Assembly: GCF_900101595.1 (NCBI RefSeq)
Contig: NZ_FMYY01000005.1
Location: 295,617 to 359,616, forward strand
From: Paenibacillus sp. cl123
GTDB lineage: Bacteria; Bacillota; Bacilli; Paenibacillales; NBRC-103111
Direction of reading: 5' to 3'
DNA: 64,000 nt
Positions within the stretch are counted from its first letter, which is position 1. Every line of letters begins with the position of its first letter. A program made the position numbers and the translations under genes. The notes beneath the pieces are model-generated. The model saw only the letters and a list, made by a program, of their open reading frames with translations. It was not told the origin of the DNA and searched no databases. Of this stretch, positions 54,653 through 63,287 are shown piece by piece.

Positions 54653-55615
54653 ATGGAAGCTCCAGCCGCAAGCGCGAAAGCGGCTATGCCGGCTTTGTCC
54701 GTCCGGTTCCGCAAGCACGTCAGGCTGCTGTGGCGCTTCAGGGCGCTGTATCTTATGCTGCTGCCGGGCGTTATCTACTACATCGTGTACCGCTACGCTC
54801 CGATGTACGGCGTCGTGATCGCCTTCAAGGACTTCGATATTCTGGAAGGCATCATGAGCAGCCCCTGGGCGGACCCGTGGTATAAGCATTTCAAACAGTT
54901 CTATGATTCGCCTTACTTCGGCGAGCTGCTGACGAATACGTTCCTGATCAGCATCTACAAGCTGATCTTCGGCATCATTCCTCCGATTGCGCTGGCGCTG
55001 CTGCTGAACGAATGCCGGATCTACTGGTTCAAGACGCTGGTGCAGACGCTCAGCTACATGCCGCATTTCCTGTCGTGGGTCATCATCTACGGCATCGCGC
55101 TCGTCCTGCTGTCGGAAGGCTCCGGCCTCATCAACTACTGGATCGTCAATAACGGAGGCCAGTCGGTTCCGTTCCTGACCTCAACCGAGTGGTTCCGGGG
55201 GATTCTGGTCGGCTCGGAGATTTGGCAAAATCTCGGCTGGGGGGCGATCATTTACTTGGCGGCGATGACCGGCATCGATCCGACGCTGTACGAGGCGGCC
55301 CGGGTGGACGGGGCTTCCCGGCTGCGCATGATCTGGCATGTCACCTTGCCGGGCATCCGCCACGTGATCATCATGCTGCTGATTCTCAAGCTGGGTCATA
55401 TCATGGATGCGGGCTTCGAGCAAATTTACATTTTCTACAACATTCACGTGTATCCGGTAGCCGATATTTTGGACACCTGGGTATTCCGGACAGGCCTCGA
55501 GCAGCTTAACTTCAGCCTCGCCTCCGCGGTCGGATTGTTCAAATCGGCGATCGGCCTGGTGCTGGTGCTCGCTTCGAACGCGCTGGCGAAGAGATGGGGG
55601 CAGGGCGTATGGTAA
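54653..55615 (+). CDS. ABC sugar importer permease, LplB type
   Basis: 320 residues; AAGGAGG precedes ATG 54653. The EAA loop is YEAARVDGASRLRMIWHVTLP and the C-terminus is ALAKRWGQGVW. First gene of an operon running permease, permease, binding protein, two FAD enzymes. Confidence 0.94.
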   Translation: MEAPAASAKAAMPALSVRFRKHVRLLWRFRALYLMLLPGVIYYIVYRYAPMYGVVIAFKDFDILEGIMSSPWADPWYKHFKQFYDSPYFGELLTNTFLISIYKLIFGIIPPIALALLLNECRIYWFKTLVQTLSYMPHFLSWVIIYGIALVLLSEGSGLINYWIVNNGGQSVPFLTSTEWFRGILVGSEIWQNLGWGAIIYLAAMTGIDPTLYEAARVDGASRLRMIWHVTLPGIRHVIIMLLILKLGHIMDAGFEQIYIFYNIHVYPVADILDTWVFRTGLEQLNFSLASAVGLFKSAIGLVLVLASNALAKRWGQGVW

Positions 55616-56469
55616 GAGGGATAGAAGATAAACTGTTTAACACGGTTGTCTACACGATTCTCGCCTTCGTCGGGCTCATGGCCGTCGTTCCTTTTCTGTA
55701 CGTGATCTCGGTATCGCTGACCCCGTATGCGGAGGTGCTCAAAAACGGCGGTTACGTGCTCATCCCGAAGGAGATCACCTTCCAGGCCTATGCCAAAATT
55801 CTCGGGGCCTCCACGATCTGGAACGCGCTGAAAGTGACCGTCTTCGTGACCGTCGTAGGGACGGCCGTCAATCTGCTCCTGACGCTGCTGCTGGCGTATC
55901 CGCTCAGCCGCAAGGGACTGCCGCACCGAAGCTTGTTTTTGTTCATGGTCGTCTTCACCCTGCTGTTCAACGGGGGTATTATCCCGACCTACCTGGTGGT
56001 AAAGAGCACGGGCCTGATCGACACCGTATGGGCGCTTATATTGCCCAATGCGATCTGGAGCTTCAATGCGCTTATCATGAAAAGCTTCTTCGAAAGCTTG
56101 CCCGAGGAGCTGTTCGAATCGGCGCGAATGGACGGAGCGGGCGAGTTTCGGGTGCTCTGGCAGCTGGTCGTCCCGCTTTCGCTTCCTTCCGTTTTGACGA
56201 TCGGCTTGTTTTATGCGGTGGGGCATTGGAATCAATTTTTCCAGGCGATCATGTATATCACGGACCGTACGCTCTTTCCGCTGCAGGTCGTCGTCCGGGA
56301 GATGCTGATGCTGTCGCAGCAAACGATGGAAAGCGCTGAGAATATGGTGCCTACGGTTACGATGCAGATGGGAGCCGTCGTGGTGGCGAGTCTGCCGATG
56401 ATTATCGTGTATCCGTTTCTGCAGAAGCATTTTACAAAAGGGATGCTGATGGGCTCGATCAAAGGCTGA
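55609..56469 (+). CDS. ABC sugar importer permease, LplC/YtcP type
   Basis: 286 residues from ATG 55609, which overlaps the preceding stop by 7 bases; the in-frame ATG at 55594 would add MGAGR and is less like the family. The EAA loop is FESARMDGAGEFRVLWQLVVP and the C-terminus HFTKGMLMGSIKG fits LplC/YtcP. Confidence 0.93.
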   Translation: MVRGIEDKLFNTVVYTILAFVGLMAVVPFLYVISVSLTPYAEVLKNGGYVLIPKEITFQAYAKILGASTIWNALKVTVFVTVVGTAVNLLLTLLLAYPLSRKGLPHRSLFLFMVVFTLLFNGGIIPTYLVVKSTGLIDTVWALILPNAIWSFNALIMKSFFESLPEELFESARMDGAGEFRVLWQLVVPLSLPSVLTIGLFYAVGHWNQFFQAIMYITDRTLFPLQVVVREMLMLSQQTMESAENMVPTVTMQMGAVVVASLPMIIVYPFLQKHFTKGMLMGSIKG

Positions 56470-56523
56470 GGCAACACGGGATGAAGGTCTCTTCCAAAAT
56501 ATACGATGAAGGCAGGGATAACG

Positions 56524-58056
56524 ATGAAAAGAAAATCATGGATCGCGTTGGGCTGCTCTGTGCTTGTGACGACCAGTGTGCTGGCAGGCTGCGGCGGGGG
56601 AGGAGCCGAGCCTGCTGCGGAGTCGTCCGGAGACCCTGGAAAGGCAGGGGAGAAGAAAGAGCCGGTCAAGATCAGCATTACGGTGGAAGGCTCCGGCCTG
56701 CCGACTCCGCAGGAGGACTGGATCAAGCAGGAGCTGGACAAACGGCTTAATATCGATGTGTCGCTGACGGCGATTCAAGGATTAAACGACTATCTGAATC
56801 AAATGAAGGTGCGCTCGGCTGCGGGCAATATGCCGGATCTGATGATGGTCGATCTCGTTACCTTGAACGATTTTGCCCAGAAAGGGCTGCTGCTCGATTT
56901 GACCCCTCATCTCGACTCCAAGCTGAAGCAGGCCAAGGATTTTATGGGCGCCAACCTGCTGAAGAAGGGGATGGTGGGCGGCAAGTATTATGCGATCACC
57001 CGGATTGCCGACGTGCCGTTCTCCTCCTACTGGATTCGCAAGGACTGGCTGAATGCCTTGAATCTGAAGGAGCCGACGACGCTCGAGGAGCTGTATGACG
57101 TAGCGAAGGCGTTTACGGAGAAGGACCCTGACGGCAACGGGAAAAAAGACACGTACGGCTTTACGGGAACGGAATTTTCCACCTTTGCCCCGATCTTCGG
57201 CGCTTACGGGATGGGCGGGCCGGGCAGCGGGATTTTCTATACGAAGGACAAGAAGCTGATGAACGCCTACTATGACCCGGCGATGCCGGAAGCGTTGAAG
57301 TATATTCAGCGCCTGATAGGTGAAAATCTCGTCGATCCGCAGCTGATGACCAACAAGGGGACGATGGCCCGCGACCAAGCGATTCAGGGAAAGGCCGGAA
57401 TTGCGTTCATGGGCTGGACCGATATCGGCAAGCAGGAGTTTATCCAGCAGTACAAAACGGTGAATCCGAAGGCCGAATGGGTGCAAATAGCTCCGCCCAA
57501 AGGGCCGGGGGGACAATACGACTCCGCGTTTGACGCCGAGAGACCTTCGCGGTTGTACGTCATTCCGAAATCGGCGGAGAAAAACCCGGAGAAGCTGCAA
57601 AAAATATTCGAGCTGCTGAACTACGTATCGAGCAAGGAAGGCAACGCCCTGGTCATGTATGGCATAGAAGGCAGGCATTATAACATGAAGGACGGGAAGA
57701 TTGAGCTGACCGAGGCGATGGCGAAGGAAGGGAACTACTTCCACTACTATCAGATGACGGGCCGTCCGAATGAAGAATATTTGACGGTGAAATTCCCGCA
57801 GGAGGAAGCTTACATCAAGTTCGCATTGAAGCTGCCGCGCCTCAACAGCATCGACAGCGCCATTCTGCCTCCGGCCGGCTATAATGCGGCGGATGCGGAC
57901 CGTTACGCCAAGGAGGAGCTCGTCAAGTTCGTATATGGCAAGCGGCCGCTCAGCGAATATCCGGCTTTCCTGAAGACGATGGAGGACACCTTCAAATACA
58001 AGCTGCTCATTGACGAAGCGCAAAAGCGCGCGAAGGAGCTTGAGCTTGTAAAATAA
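56524..58056 (+). CDS. Sugar-binding lipoprotein of ABC importer (LplA-like)
   Basis: 510 residues from ATG 56524, behind AAGGCAGGG; an in-frame ATG at 56506 is less likely. Lipobox LAGC, predicted lipidated Cys23. Contains DPDGNGKKDTYGF. Unlike the importers at 25.2 and 38.5 kb, this binding protein follows its permeases, as at the left edge of the window. Confidence 0.94.
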   Translation: MKRKSWIALGCSVLVTTSVLAGCGGGGAEPAAESSGDPGKAGEKKEPVKISITVEGSGLPTPQEDWIKQELDKRLNIDVSLTAIQGLNDYLNQMKVRSAAGNMPDLMMVDLVTLNDFAQKGLLLDLTPHLDSKLKQAKDFMGANLLKKGMVGGKYYAITRIADVPFSSYWIRKDWLNALNLKEPTTLEELYDVAKAFTEKDPDGNGKKDTYGFTGTEFSTFAPIFGAYGMGGPGSGIFYTKDKKLMNAYYDPAMPEALKYIQRLIGENLVDPQLMTNKGTMARDQAIQGKAGIAFMGWTDIGKQEFIQQYKTVNPKAEWVQIAPPKGPGGQYDSAFDAERPSRLYVIPKSAEKNPEKLQKIFELLNYVSSKEGNALVMYGIEGRHYNMKDGKIELTEAMAKEGNYFHYYQMTGRPNEEYLTVKFPQEEAYIKFALKLPRLNSIDSAILPPAGYNAADADRYAKEELVKFVYGKRPLSEYPAFLKTMEDTFKYKLLIDEAQKRAKELELVK

Positions 58057-58107
58057 AGCCGGGCGGGCAGCGAATAGCGCTATGACAAGAAATGGAGCGT
58101 GCAGACG

Positions 58108-60051
58108 ATGATTGCGTACGATGTGGTCGTGTATGGAGCGACGCCGGGAGGGATCGGCGCCGCTCTCGCCTCGGCCCGCAGAGGGCTGAGGACGCTGCTG
58201 GCCGAGCCAACCGGACATCTCGGCGGCTTGATGACCAGCGGTCTCGGGCGGACGGACCTGATTTCGCGCGAGGCATGCGGGGCGGTGTTCCGCGAGTTCG
58301 CCGACAAGGTGCAGCAGCATTACGAATCGGCTTATGGAGCGGATTCCGCGCAGGCCGAGGCTTGCAACAAGGGGCTGTTCTTCGAGCCGTCCGTCGCGAT
58401 GAGCATCCTGAAGGACATGCTGGCGGCGGAGCCGCTGATCGAGGTGAAGCTGCTGCTCGAGCTGAAGCGGACGAAGGTGGAGCGGCGGAAGCTGACAGGG
58501 GTTACTTTGCAGGGTAGGCCGGGAGAGTCCGATTTCGTGATTGAGGGCGGCGTCTTCATCGACGCTACGTATGAAGGCGATCTGGCGGCGATGGCGGGCG
58601 TGCCTTACCGGCTTGGCCGCGAATCCCGCGACGAATGGAACGAGGAATACGCCGGACGGCTGTATATGACCTTCGATCCGACCAAGGAAGTGTTCCCCGG
58701 CAGCACCGGGGAAGGGGACGACCGGATCCAGGCATACAACTTCCGCTTATGCCTGACGCAAAATCCGGATAATTTCGTTCCGGTGGCGAGACCTGAGCGG
58801 TACAACAGGGAAGATTACGCGAGTCTGGTTGCCGATGTGGCCGAAGGCCGGGTCCGGTCGATCCGGGATGTAAGCAATATGCTTCCGGTTCCGAACGGCA
58901 AGACGGATTGCAACAATCACCACTACTGTATGTGCTCGACCGATTTGCCGGAGGAAAATACGGCTTATGCCGACGGAACCCGGGAGGTGCGGGAGGCGTT
59001 TATTGCCCGGCAGCGGGACTATATCCAAGGTCTGCTCTGGTTTCTGCAGCATGATGCCGAGCTGCCGGAGGCATTCCGCAGCGAAGCTCGCTCATGGGGC
59101 TACGCCGCGGATGAATTTACGGATACGGGGCATTTTCCGCCGCAAATCTATGTCCGGGAGGCGCGCCGAATCGAAGGCGAGTATACGTTTACGGAGAATG
59201 ATGCGCGTCTGGCGCCGGGACTCGGGCGCGCCCCGGTGCATCATGACAGCATCGCGATCGGCGATTATCCCATCGATTCCCACGCCACGCGGAAGAGGCA
59301 GCCGGAAGGCCGCGACCGGGCGCTGGAAGGATTCCTCGGGCTCGGCTGGCTGACAAAGGTGTACCAGATTCCTTATGGCATCATGGTGCCGAAGGAAGTG
59401 GACGGCCTGCTCGTTCCCGTCGCCGTGTCCGCCACTCATATGGGCTTCGGCACGATCCGGATGGAGCCGTGCTGGATGCAGCTTGGTTTTGCAGCGGGCG
59501 TAGCTGCCGAGCTGGCCGTCAGGCTCGGAACGGAGGTGCGCCGCCTGCCGATCGATACGCTCCAGGCCGAGCTGCTGGAGGAAAATCAGCGGATTACGTA
59601 CTTCGACGATGTCGAATGGTCCGATCCTGCGCGCAAGGCGGCCGAATATTTCGGGACCAAGGGCTTCTTCTCGGACTACAAGGCCTCGCTTGCCGAGCCG
59701 CTGAGCGTCGCCGAGGCTTCGCAGCTGATCGCCCGTATCCGCGCGCTGCCGGGCTGCGGCTCGCTGCCGGTGCTGCCGGCATCTGCGTATGTGCTGCCAG
59801 CCGGAGTCGACATGGGGCCGAGGCTTCCGAAGACCGAAGCCGATCCTGCCGCCTATTGGCAGGAGCATCCGCTTCTGTCTGCCTCGATGGCGGAGCGTTG
59901 GTGGCGTACGGCGGCCCGCGTCTGCGGGGTGACACACGAGGGAGCCGGCCGGGCCCGGGAGGACGGAACGACGGGACCGATTACCCGCGGGGAGTTTATT
60001 GTCCGCTTATATGAGCTTACCGGAGATTTGAGGAGAAGCGGAATCAGGTAG
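58108..60051 (+). CDS. FAD-dependent oxidoreductase linked to importer
   Basis: 647 residues from ATG 58108 (GGAG 11 bases upstream; a GTG at 58099 is too close). The N-terminus is a Rossmann FAD-binding fold (VVYGATPGGIGAALASARRG) with GHLGGLMTSGL, as in the FAD_oxidored (PF12831-like) family often found in polysaccharide-use gene clusters. Later motifs include TYEGDLAAMAGVPYRLGRES and GLLVPVAVSATHMGFGTIRM. The C-terminal ~100 residues are extra. Cytoplasmic. Substrate unknown; oxidation of a sugar or cyclitol hydroxyl is only a guess. It follows the binding-protein gene by 51 bases. Confidence 0.82.
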   Translation: MIAYDVVVYGATPGGIGAALASARRGLRTLLAEPTGHLGGLMTSGLGRTDLISREACGAVFREFADKVQQHYESAYGADSAQAEACNKGLFFEPSVAMSILKDMLAAEPLIEVKLLLELKRTKVERRKLTGVTLQGRPGESDFVIEGGVFIDATYEGDLAAMAGVPYRLGRESRDEWNEEYAGRLYMTFDPTKEVFPGSTGEGDDRIQAYNFRLCLTQNPDNFVPVARPERYNREDYASLVADVAEGRVRSIRDVSNMLPVPNGKTDCNNHHYCMCSTDLPEENTAYADGTREVREAFIARQRDYIQGLLWFLQHDAELPEAFRSEARSWGYAADEFTDTGHFPPQIYVREARRIEGEYTFTENDARLAPGLGRAPVHHDSIAIGDYPIDSHATRKRQPEGRDRALEGFLGLGWLTKVYQIPYGIMVPKEVDGLLVPVAVSATHMGFGTIRMEPCWMQLGFAAGVAAELAVRLGTEVRRLPIDTLQAELLEENQRITYFDDVEWSDPARKAAEYFGTKGFFSDYKASLAEPLSVAEASQLIARIRALPGCGSLPVLPASAYVLPAGVDMGPRLPKTEADPAAYWQEHPLLSASMAERWWRTAARVCGVTHEGAGRAREDGTTGPITRGEFIVRLYELTGDLRRSGIR

Positions 60052-60103
60052 CCGTTTTACCGGATATAACGAATAAGGTTATGAATCGGAGGGAGCTTTG
60101 CCT

Positions 60104-61354
60104 ATGTCAACCTATGCGCTTCACAAAGAAATTCGCGTTCGCGACAAAGCCGATATTGTGGTCGTAGGCGGGGGACCCGCCGGCGTTGCGGCGGCTATCG
60201 CCGCAGCTCGCTGCGGCCGGAAGGTGATCCTGCTGGAGCATTCCGGACAGCTGGGCGGGATGGGCACGCTGGGCAACGTCAGTGTCTTTATGGGCGTGGG
60301 CAATGTGACCGGCATTTACCGCGAGCTGATCGCGGAGACGCTGCCCGACAAGCTGCCTTCGCATCATCTCGAATCGATCGCGCCGCAGTTCAATCCGTTT
60401 GTGATCCGCCATTACTTGAACCAGAAGCTGGAGAAGGAGCAGGTGCAGGTGTGGTACCATGCGAGCTTCGTTGCTTTACTGCAAGGGGACGGTCTAACCC
60501 GGTCCCGTGCTGTCGCCGTCAATACCCGGGAAGGGCTTGTCGCCGTGGAAGCGGAAGTTGTGCTCGATTGTACGGGAGACGCGCGGGTAGCCGTGGACGC
60601 CGGGGCGAAATATCACTCGGGGCGGGAATCCGACGGACTGACCCAGCCGATGACGCTGATGTTTATGATGACCGATACCGGGAAGCCGGTTAAGCCGTAT
60701 CTTCCGGAAGACGGGTACTACTACGAGCATGTCTCGGATCTGCCGCAAGGACGGAAGCTGTACTGGGAGCGCGGGGAGAAGGGCACGCTGCTCGTCAATA
60801 TGACGCGGGTGAAGGGCAACGGCGCCAAGATCGAGGATATCAATTACGCGGAGAAGGAGTCGCTGCGTCAGGCGTTCTCCGTCGCGCATTATTTGCAGCG
60901 CAACGGGTTTGAAAATTATGCGCTGACCCATATCCCCGGACAGGTCGGCGTCAGGGAGACGAACCAGATCGTAGGCCGGTACACGCTGACGGAGCAGGAT
61001 GTGACCTCGGGCCGCCGGTTCGACGACGTTGTCGCGCAAACGAATTACGAGATCGACATCCATAGTCCGGACGGCAAGTCGGGAACCGATGAGCGGAAGG
61101 TCAGCGGGTACGATATCCCGTACCGCTGCCTGGTGCCCGAAGGCGTGGAGGGCGTGCTGGTCGCCGGGCGGGCCATCTCGGCGACTCATGTGGCGATGTC
61201 CTCGATGCGGGTGCAGGCTACCTGTTATGCGATGGGCCAATCCGCCGGAGTCGCCGCATCGCTGGCGATCGAGCAGCAATGCGACCTGGCGGATATCGAT
61301 ATTGCCCGTCTGCATGCTGTTCTGCAGGCGCAGGACGTTGTGTTTTTGAAGTAA
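60104..61354 (+). CDS. FAD-dependent oxidoreductase, second of pair
   Basis: 416 residues from ATG 60104 (CGGAGGGA 9 bases upstream; an in-frame TTG at 60098 is rejected). FAD-binding Rossmann motif VVVGGGPAGVAAAIAAARCG and GQLGGMGTLGNV; end motif VLVAGRAISATHVAMSSMRV with MGQSAGVAA, matching the same PF12831-like family. Shorter than its neighbour, whose core it resembles, so the two may be ancient duplicates working on the same compound. Last gene of the operon. Confidence 0.84.
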   Translation: MSTYALHKEIRVRDKADIVVVGGGPAGVAAAIAAARCGRKVILLEHSGQLGGMGTLGNVSVFMGVGNVTGIYRELIAETLPDKLPSHHLESIAPQFNPFVIRHYLNQKLEKEQVQVWYHASFVALLQGDGLTRSRAVAVNTREGLVAVEAEVVLDCTGDARVAVDAGAKYHSGRESDGLTQPMTLMFMMTDTGKPVKPYLPEDGYYYEHVSDLPQGRKLYWERGEKGTLLVNMTRVKGNGAKIEDINYAEKESLRQAFSVAHYLQRNGFENYALTHIPGQVGVRETNQIVGRYTLTEQDVTSGRRFDDVVAQTNYEIDIHSPDGKSGTDERKVSGYDIPYRCLVPEGVEGVLVAGRAISATHVAMSSMRVQATCYAMGQSAGVAASLAIEQQCDLADIDIARLHAVLQAQDVVFLK

Positions 61355-61369
61355 AGGCTGGTCGGCGCT

Positions 61370-61409
61370 CCGGCCCGCGTACTGGTTGAGTATGTGGGCG
61401 GGGGTTTTT
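61370..61409 (+). terminator. Terminator after FAD oxidoreductase gene
   Basis: CCGGCCCGCGTACT pairs imperfectly with AGTATGTGGGCGGGGG (GCCC/GGGC and TACT/AGTA matches) and is followed by TTTTT. Confidence 0.7.
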
Positions 61410-61430
61410 GTGCGCTGTTTGTGCGCTGCG

Positions 61431-61608
61431 GGCTCATTTTATACGAAATTCCGCCCACGTCGCTTATTCTGACCGCTAGCGGGGCTCATTTTGTACGAAA
61501 TTCCGCCTTCGTCGCCTATTTTGAGCGCTAGCGGGGCTCATTTTGTACGAAATTCCCCTCACGTCGCCTATTTTGACCGCCGGCAGAGCTCATTTTGTAC
61601 GAAATTCC
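61431..61608 (+). repeat. 52-bp tandem repeat, about 3.4 copies
   Basis: Units start at 61431, 61483, 61535 and 61587, exactly 52 bases apart. Each begins GGCTCATTTTGTACGAAATT (first copy TTATA, last copy AGCTC) and continues CCGCC...CGTCGCCTATTTTGA.CGCTAGC. The last partial copy ends at the breakpoint with the glpP remnant. Confidence 0.9.
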
Positions 61609-62115
61609 GGCTACTACTTGAAGTCCCCCTTTGAAAAGATTAACTCGGTCGTGAAGCTGGCCAAAAAGAAGCCGATTCTGCACGCGGATCTGATCGAAGG
61701 GCTGCGAAATGACGAATATGCGGCCGAGTATTTAAGCCAGATAGTCAGACCTGCGGGCATTGTTTCCACAAGAGCCGGGGTAATCGCCAAGGTGAAACAA
61801 AACGGACTTCTGGCCATTCAACGGTTATTCCTGCTGGATACGAATGCGCTTGAAAAAAGCTATCCGATGTTTGAAAAAACAAAGCCGGATTTCATCGAGG
61901 TGCTTCCGGGGATTATTCCTCATATGATCTCCGAGGTGTACGAGCGAACGGGCATCCCCATCTGCGCCGGGGGCTTGGTCCGTACGGCAGGCGATGTGGA
62001 GCGGGCGATTGAAGCCGGGGCTGCGGCCGTTACGACGTCGAATCGGGAGCTGTGGAAGCATACCGGCAGGGACGACAGACGGATGCCGGCTTCATCGCCT
62101 CCGGCTACCGGGTAG
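61609..62115 (+). pseudogene. glpP: 5'-truncated glpP (glycerol-3-phosphate-responsive antiterminator)
   Basis: The frame from about 61620 encodes the C-terminal four-fifths of GlpP: ILHADLIEGLRNDEYAAEYL, PAGIVSTRAGVIAKVKQNGL, LDTNALEKSYPMFEKTKPDF, IEVLPGIIPHMISEV, GIPICAGGLVRT and AAAVTTSNRELWKH are all family motifs. The first ~35 residues that normally include PAIRN are missing, replaced by the 52-bp repeat array; two residues of the KHGK loop also seem lost. No ribosome binding site or good start is present (an upstream in-frame ATG at 61543 lies in the repeat). Usual glpF/glpK/glpD partners are absent. Probably a remnant that no longer regulates. Confidence 0.85.
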
Positions 62116-62166
62116 CGGCTTGGGAATGTGGGGAGCTGCGGGGAGAATAGGTATAGAAACGCATAG

Positions 62167-62198
62167 AAAACGTCCGGTGACCAGGCCGGACGTTTTTT
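62167..62198 (+). terminator. Terminator after glpP remnant
   Basis: CGTCCGG / CCGGACG stem with an 8-base loop and TTTTTT, flanked by AAAA on the left, so also usable on the minus strand. Confidence 0.85.
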
Positions 62199-62245
62199 CG
62201 ATGTGATACGCGCCGCCGCATGGAGCATCGGCTTTCGGTCGCGAA

Positions 62246-62405
62246 GTTCGAATCGGCTCCGACCAGGAGCTTTTCTTAAGAGTCAAGAAAGTTTAGCTTC
62301 ACAAAAGCGATAAAGCGAGGAGGAACTTTCTGCTCGCAAGAAAAGCTACCGCTAAAACACGAATGTATCTTCTTCGAATCGGCTCCGATCAGGAGCTTTT
62401 CTTAT
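62246..62405. repeat. 126-bp repeat, array 1 (about 1.3 copies)
   Basis: TTCGAATCGGCTCCGA recurs at 62247 and 62373, 126 bases apart, with the intervening AGAAAGTT/AACTTTCT and GCTCCGATCAGGAGC segments of the repeat described at the right edge. The array stops 14 bases before the MarR gene. Confidence 0.85.
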
Positions 62406-62418
62406 TTTTCCCCGGCGC

Positions 62419-62883
62419 TTACAGCTGCTCCTTGCCAACCTGCTCGAAGTATTGGAATACTTGCTCCAGCAAAGCAATCAGTTGATCGCTCTGCTCTTTG
62501 CCGAGATGATCGATCAGTCCGTTGAACAGCTGCGTAAACAGCTCGCCGGCCTCTTGGGCGATCTGCTCGCCCTTGTCCGTCAGCGTAATCTCGGCTACCC
62601 GGCGGTCGCCGGGGTGGATGGATCGGATGACATAGTCGTTTTTGATCAGGTTGTTGATCATCTGTGTCACCGTGGGCGAGGTTACCTGCAGCAGCTTGCT
62701 CAGATCCGATACCGTCATGCCGCCTGCATCCGAACAGCTGCCGTGGCTTTCCTTGATGGCGAGCAGGAGCCGGACTTCGCTTGCCTTGATGCTCCATCTT
62801 GTCAGCTTGCGCCAGTCTGATTTGGCGAACCGGGAGAACAGGTCTCTGAGCTGGGGGGCATTTTCATATTTCCATTCATCCAT
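62419..62883 (-). CDS. MarR-family transcriptional regulator
   Basis: 155 residues from ATG 62883, which has AGGTGAT at ideal spacing; ATG 62892 and GTG 62895 abut that site. Winged-helix MarR domain: MTVSDLSKLLQVTSPTVTQM (recognition helix region) and the wing SIHPGDRRVAEITLTDKG. Its promoter has TACAAT (62909-62904). The divergent neighbour is the remnant of a DHA2-type efflux gene, the classic MarR partner, so this is likely its surviving repressor. Confidence 0.9.
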   Translation of the reverse strand: MDEWKYENAPQLRDLFSRFAKSDWRKLTRWSIKASEVRLLLAIKESHGSCSDAGGMTVSDLSKLLQVTSPTVTQMINNLIKNDYVIRSIHPGDRRVAEITLTDKGEQIAQEAGELFTQLFNGLIDHLGKEQSDQLIALLEQVFQYFEQVGKEQL

Positions 62884-62972
62884 AGTTGGCATCACCTGTA
62901 CGTATTGTAACTGATTTGGAATCGATAGGAAAAGACTTGATCAGGACAAGGAACCGGAGTAAGCTAAATAAA

Positions 62973-62987
62973 TAGGTTGCCTACCTA
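62973..62987. promoter_or_regulatory. Candidate MarR operator
   Basis: TAGGTTGCCTACCTA has 5-base arms TAGGT/ACCTA around TGCCT, of the kind seen for MarR repressors of drug efflux pumps. It lies between the MarR gene and the efflux remnant. Confidence 0.5.
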
Positions 62988-62993
62988 ATCAAA

Positions 62994-63150
62994 ATATTGG
63001 CTGCGCAAAATGCCGTCCCTATGAACCAGCTCGGCGTCGTGACCGCAACTGCGACGCTGTTGCGGAATTTGGGGGGGCACGATCGGGATTGCATCTTCGG
63101 TTCTGTGATGAATTCCGTGCTTTTGCATAAACTGAAGGATGCGATGGCTG
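62994..63150 (+). pseudogene. Remnant of DHA2-family MFS drug-efflux gene
   Basis: About 50 codons encode an internal piece of a 14-helix MFS exporter: AAQNAVPMNQLGVVTATATL then CIFGSVMNSVLLHKLKDAM. Within it, a run of seven G (near 63068) and a nearby missing base shift the frame for about six codons, giving HDRDC where the family has TIGIA. The conserved QNAVP segment normally lies far inside the gene, so the 5' two-thirds is deleted; the sequence after 63150 is unrelated or shifted. No function is expected. Confidence 0.8.
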
Positions 63151-63287
63151 GCCGGTACAGGCGTGAATCTGTCCAAGCGGAAACCCCGATTCGGCCCCGG
63201 CCGCGCGCTGTTCACCGGACTTCGAAAGACGCCGGGAGGGGTACATCCTCCGCTCGGGTATAATTGACAGAACAGGAGGCTTGCGCA

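Noticed and set aside
54653..58056. Import of an oligopeptide or lipid rather than sugar
   Set aside because: Permease C-termini, EAA loops and the large lipoprotein all fit the LplABC-type carbohydrate group.
61431..61608. CRISPR array
   Set aside because: Units are contiguous 52-base tandem repeats without unique spacers, and no cas gene is present.
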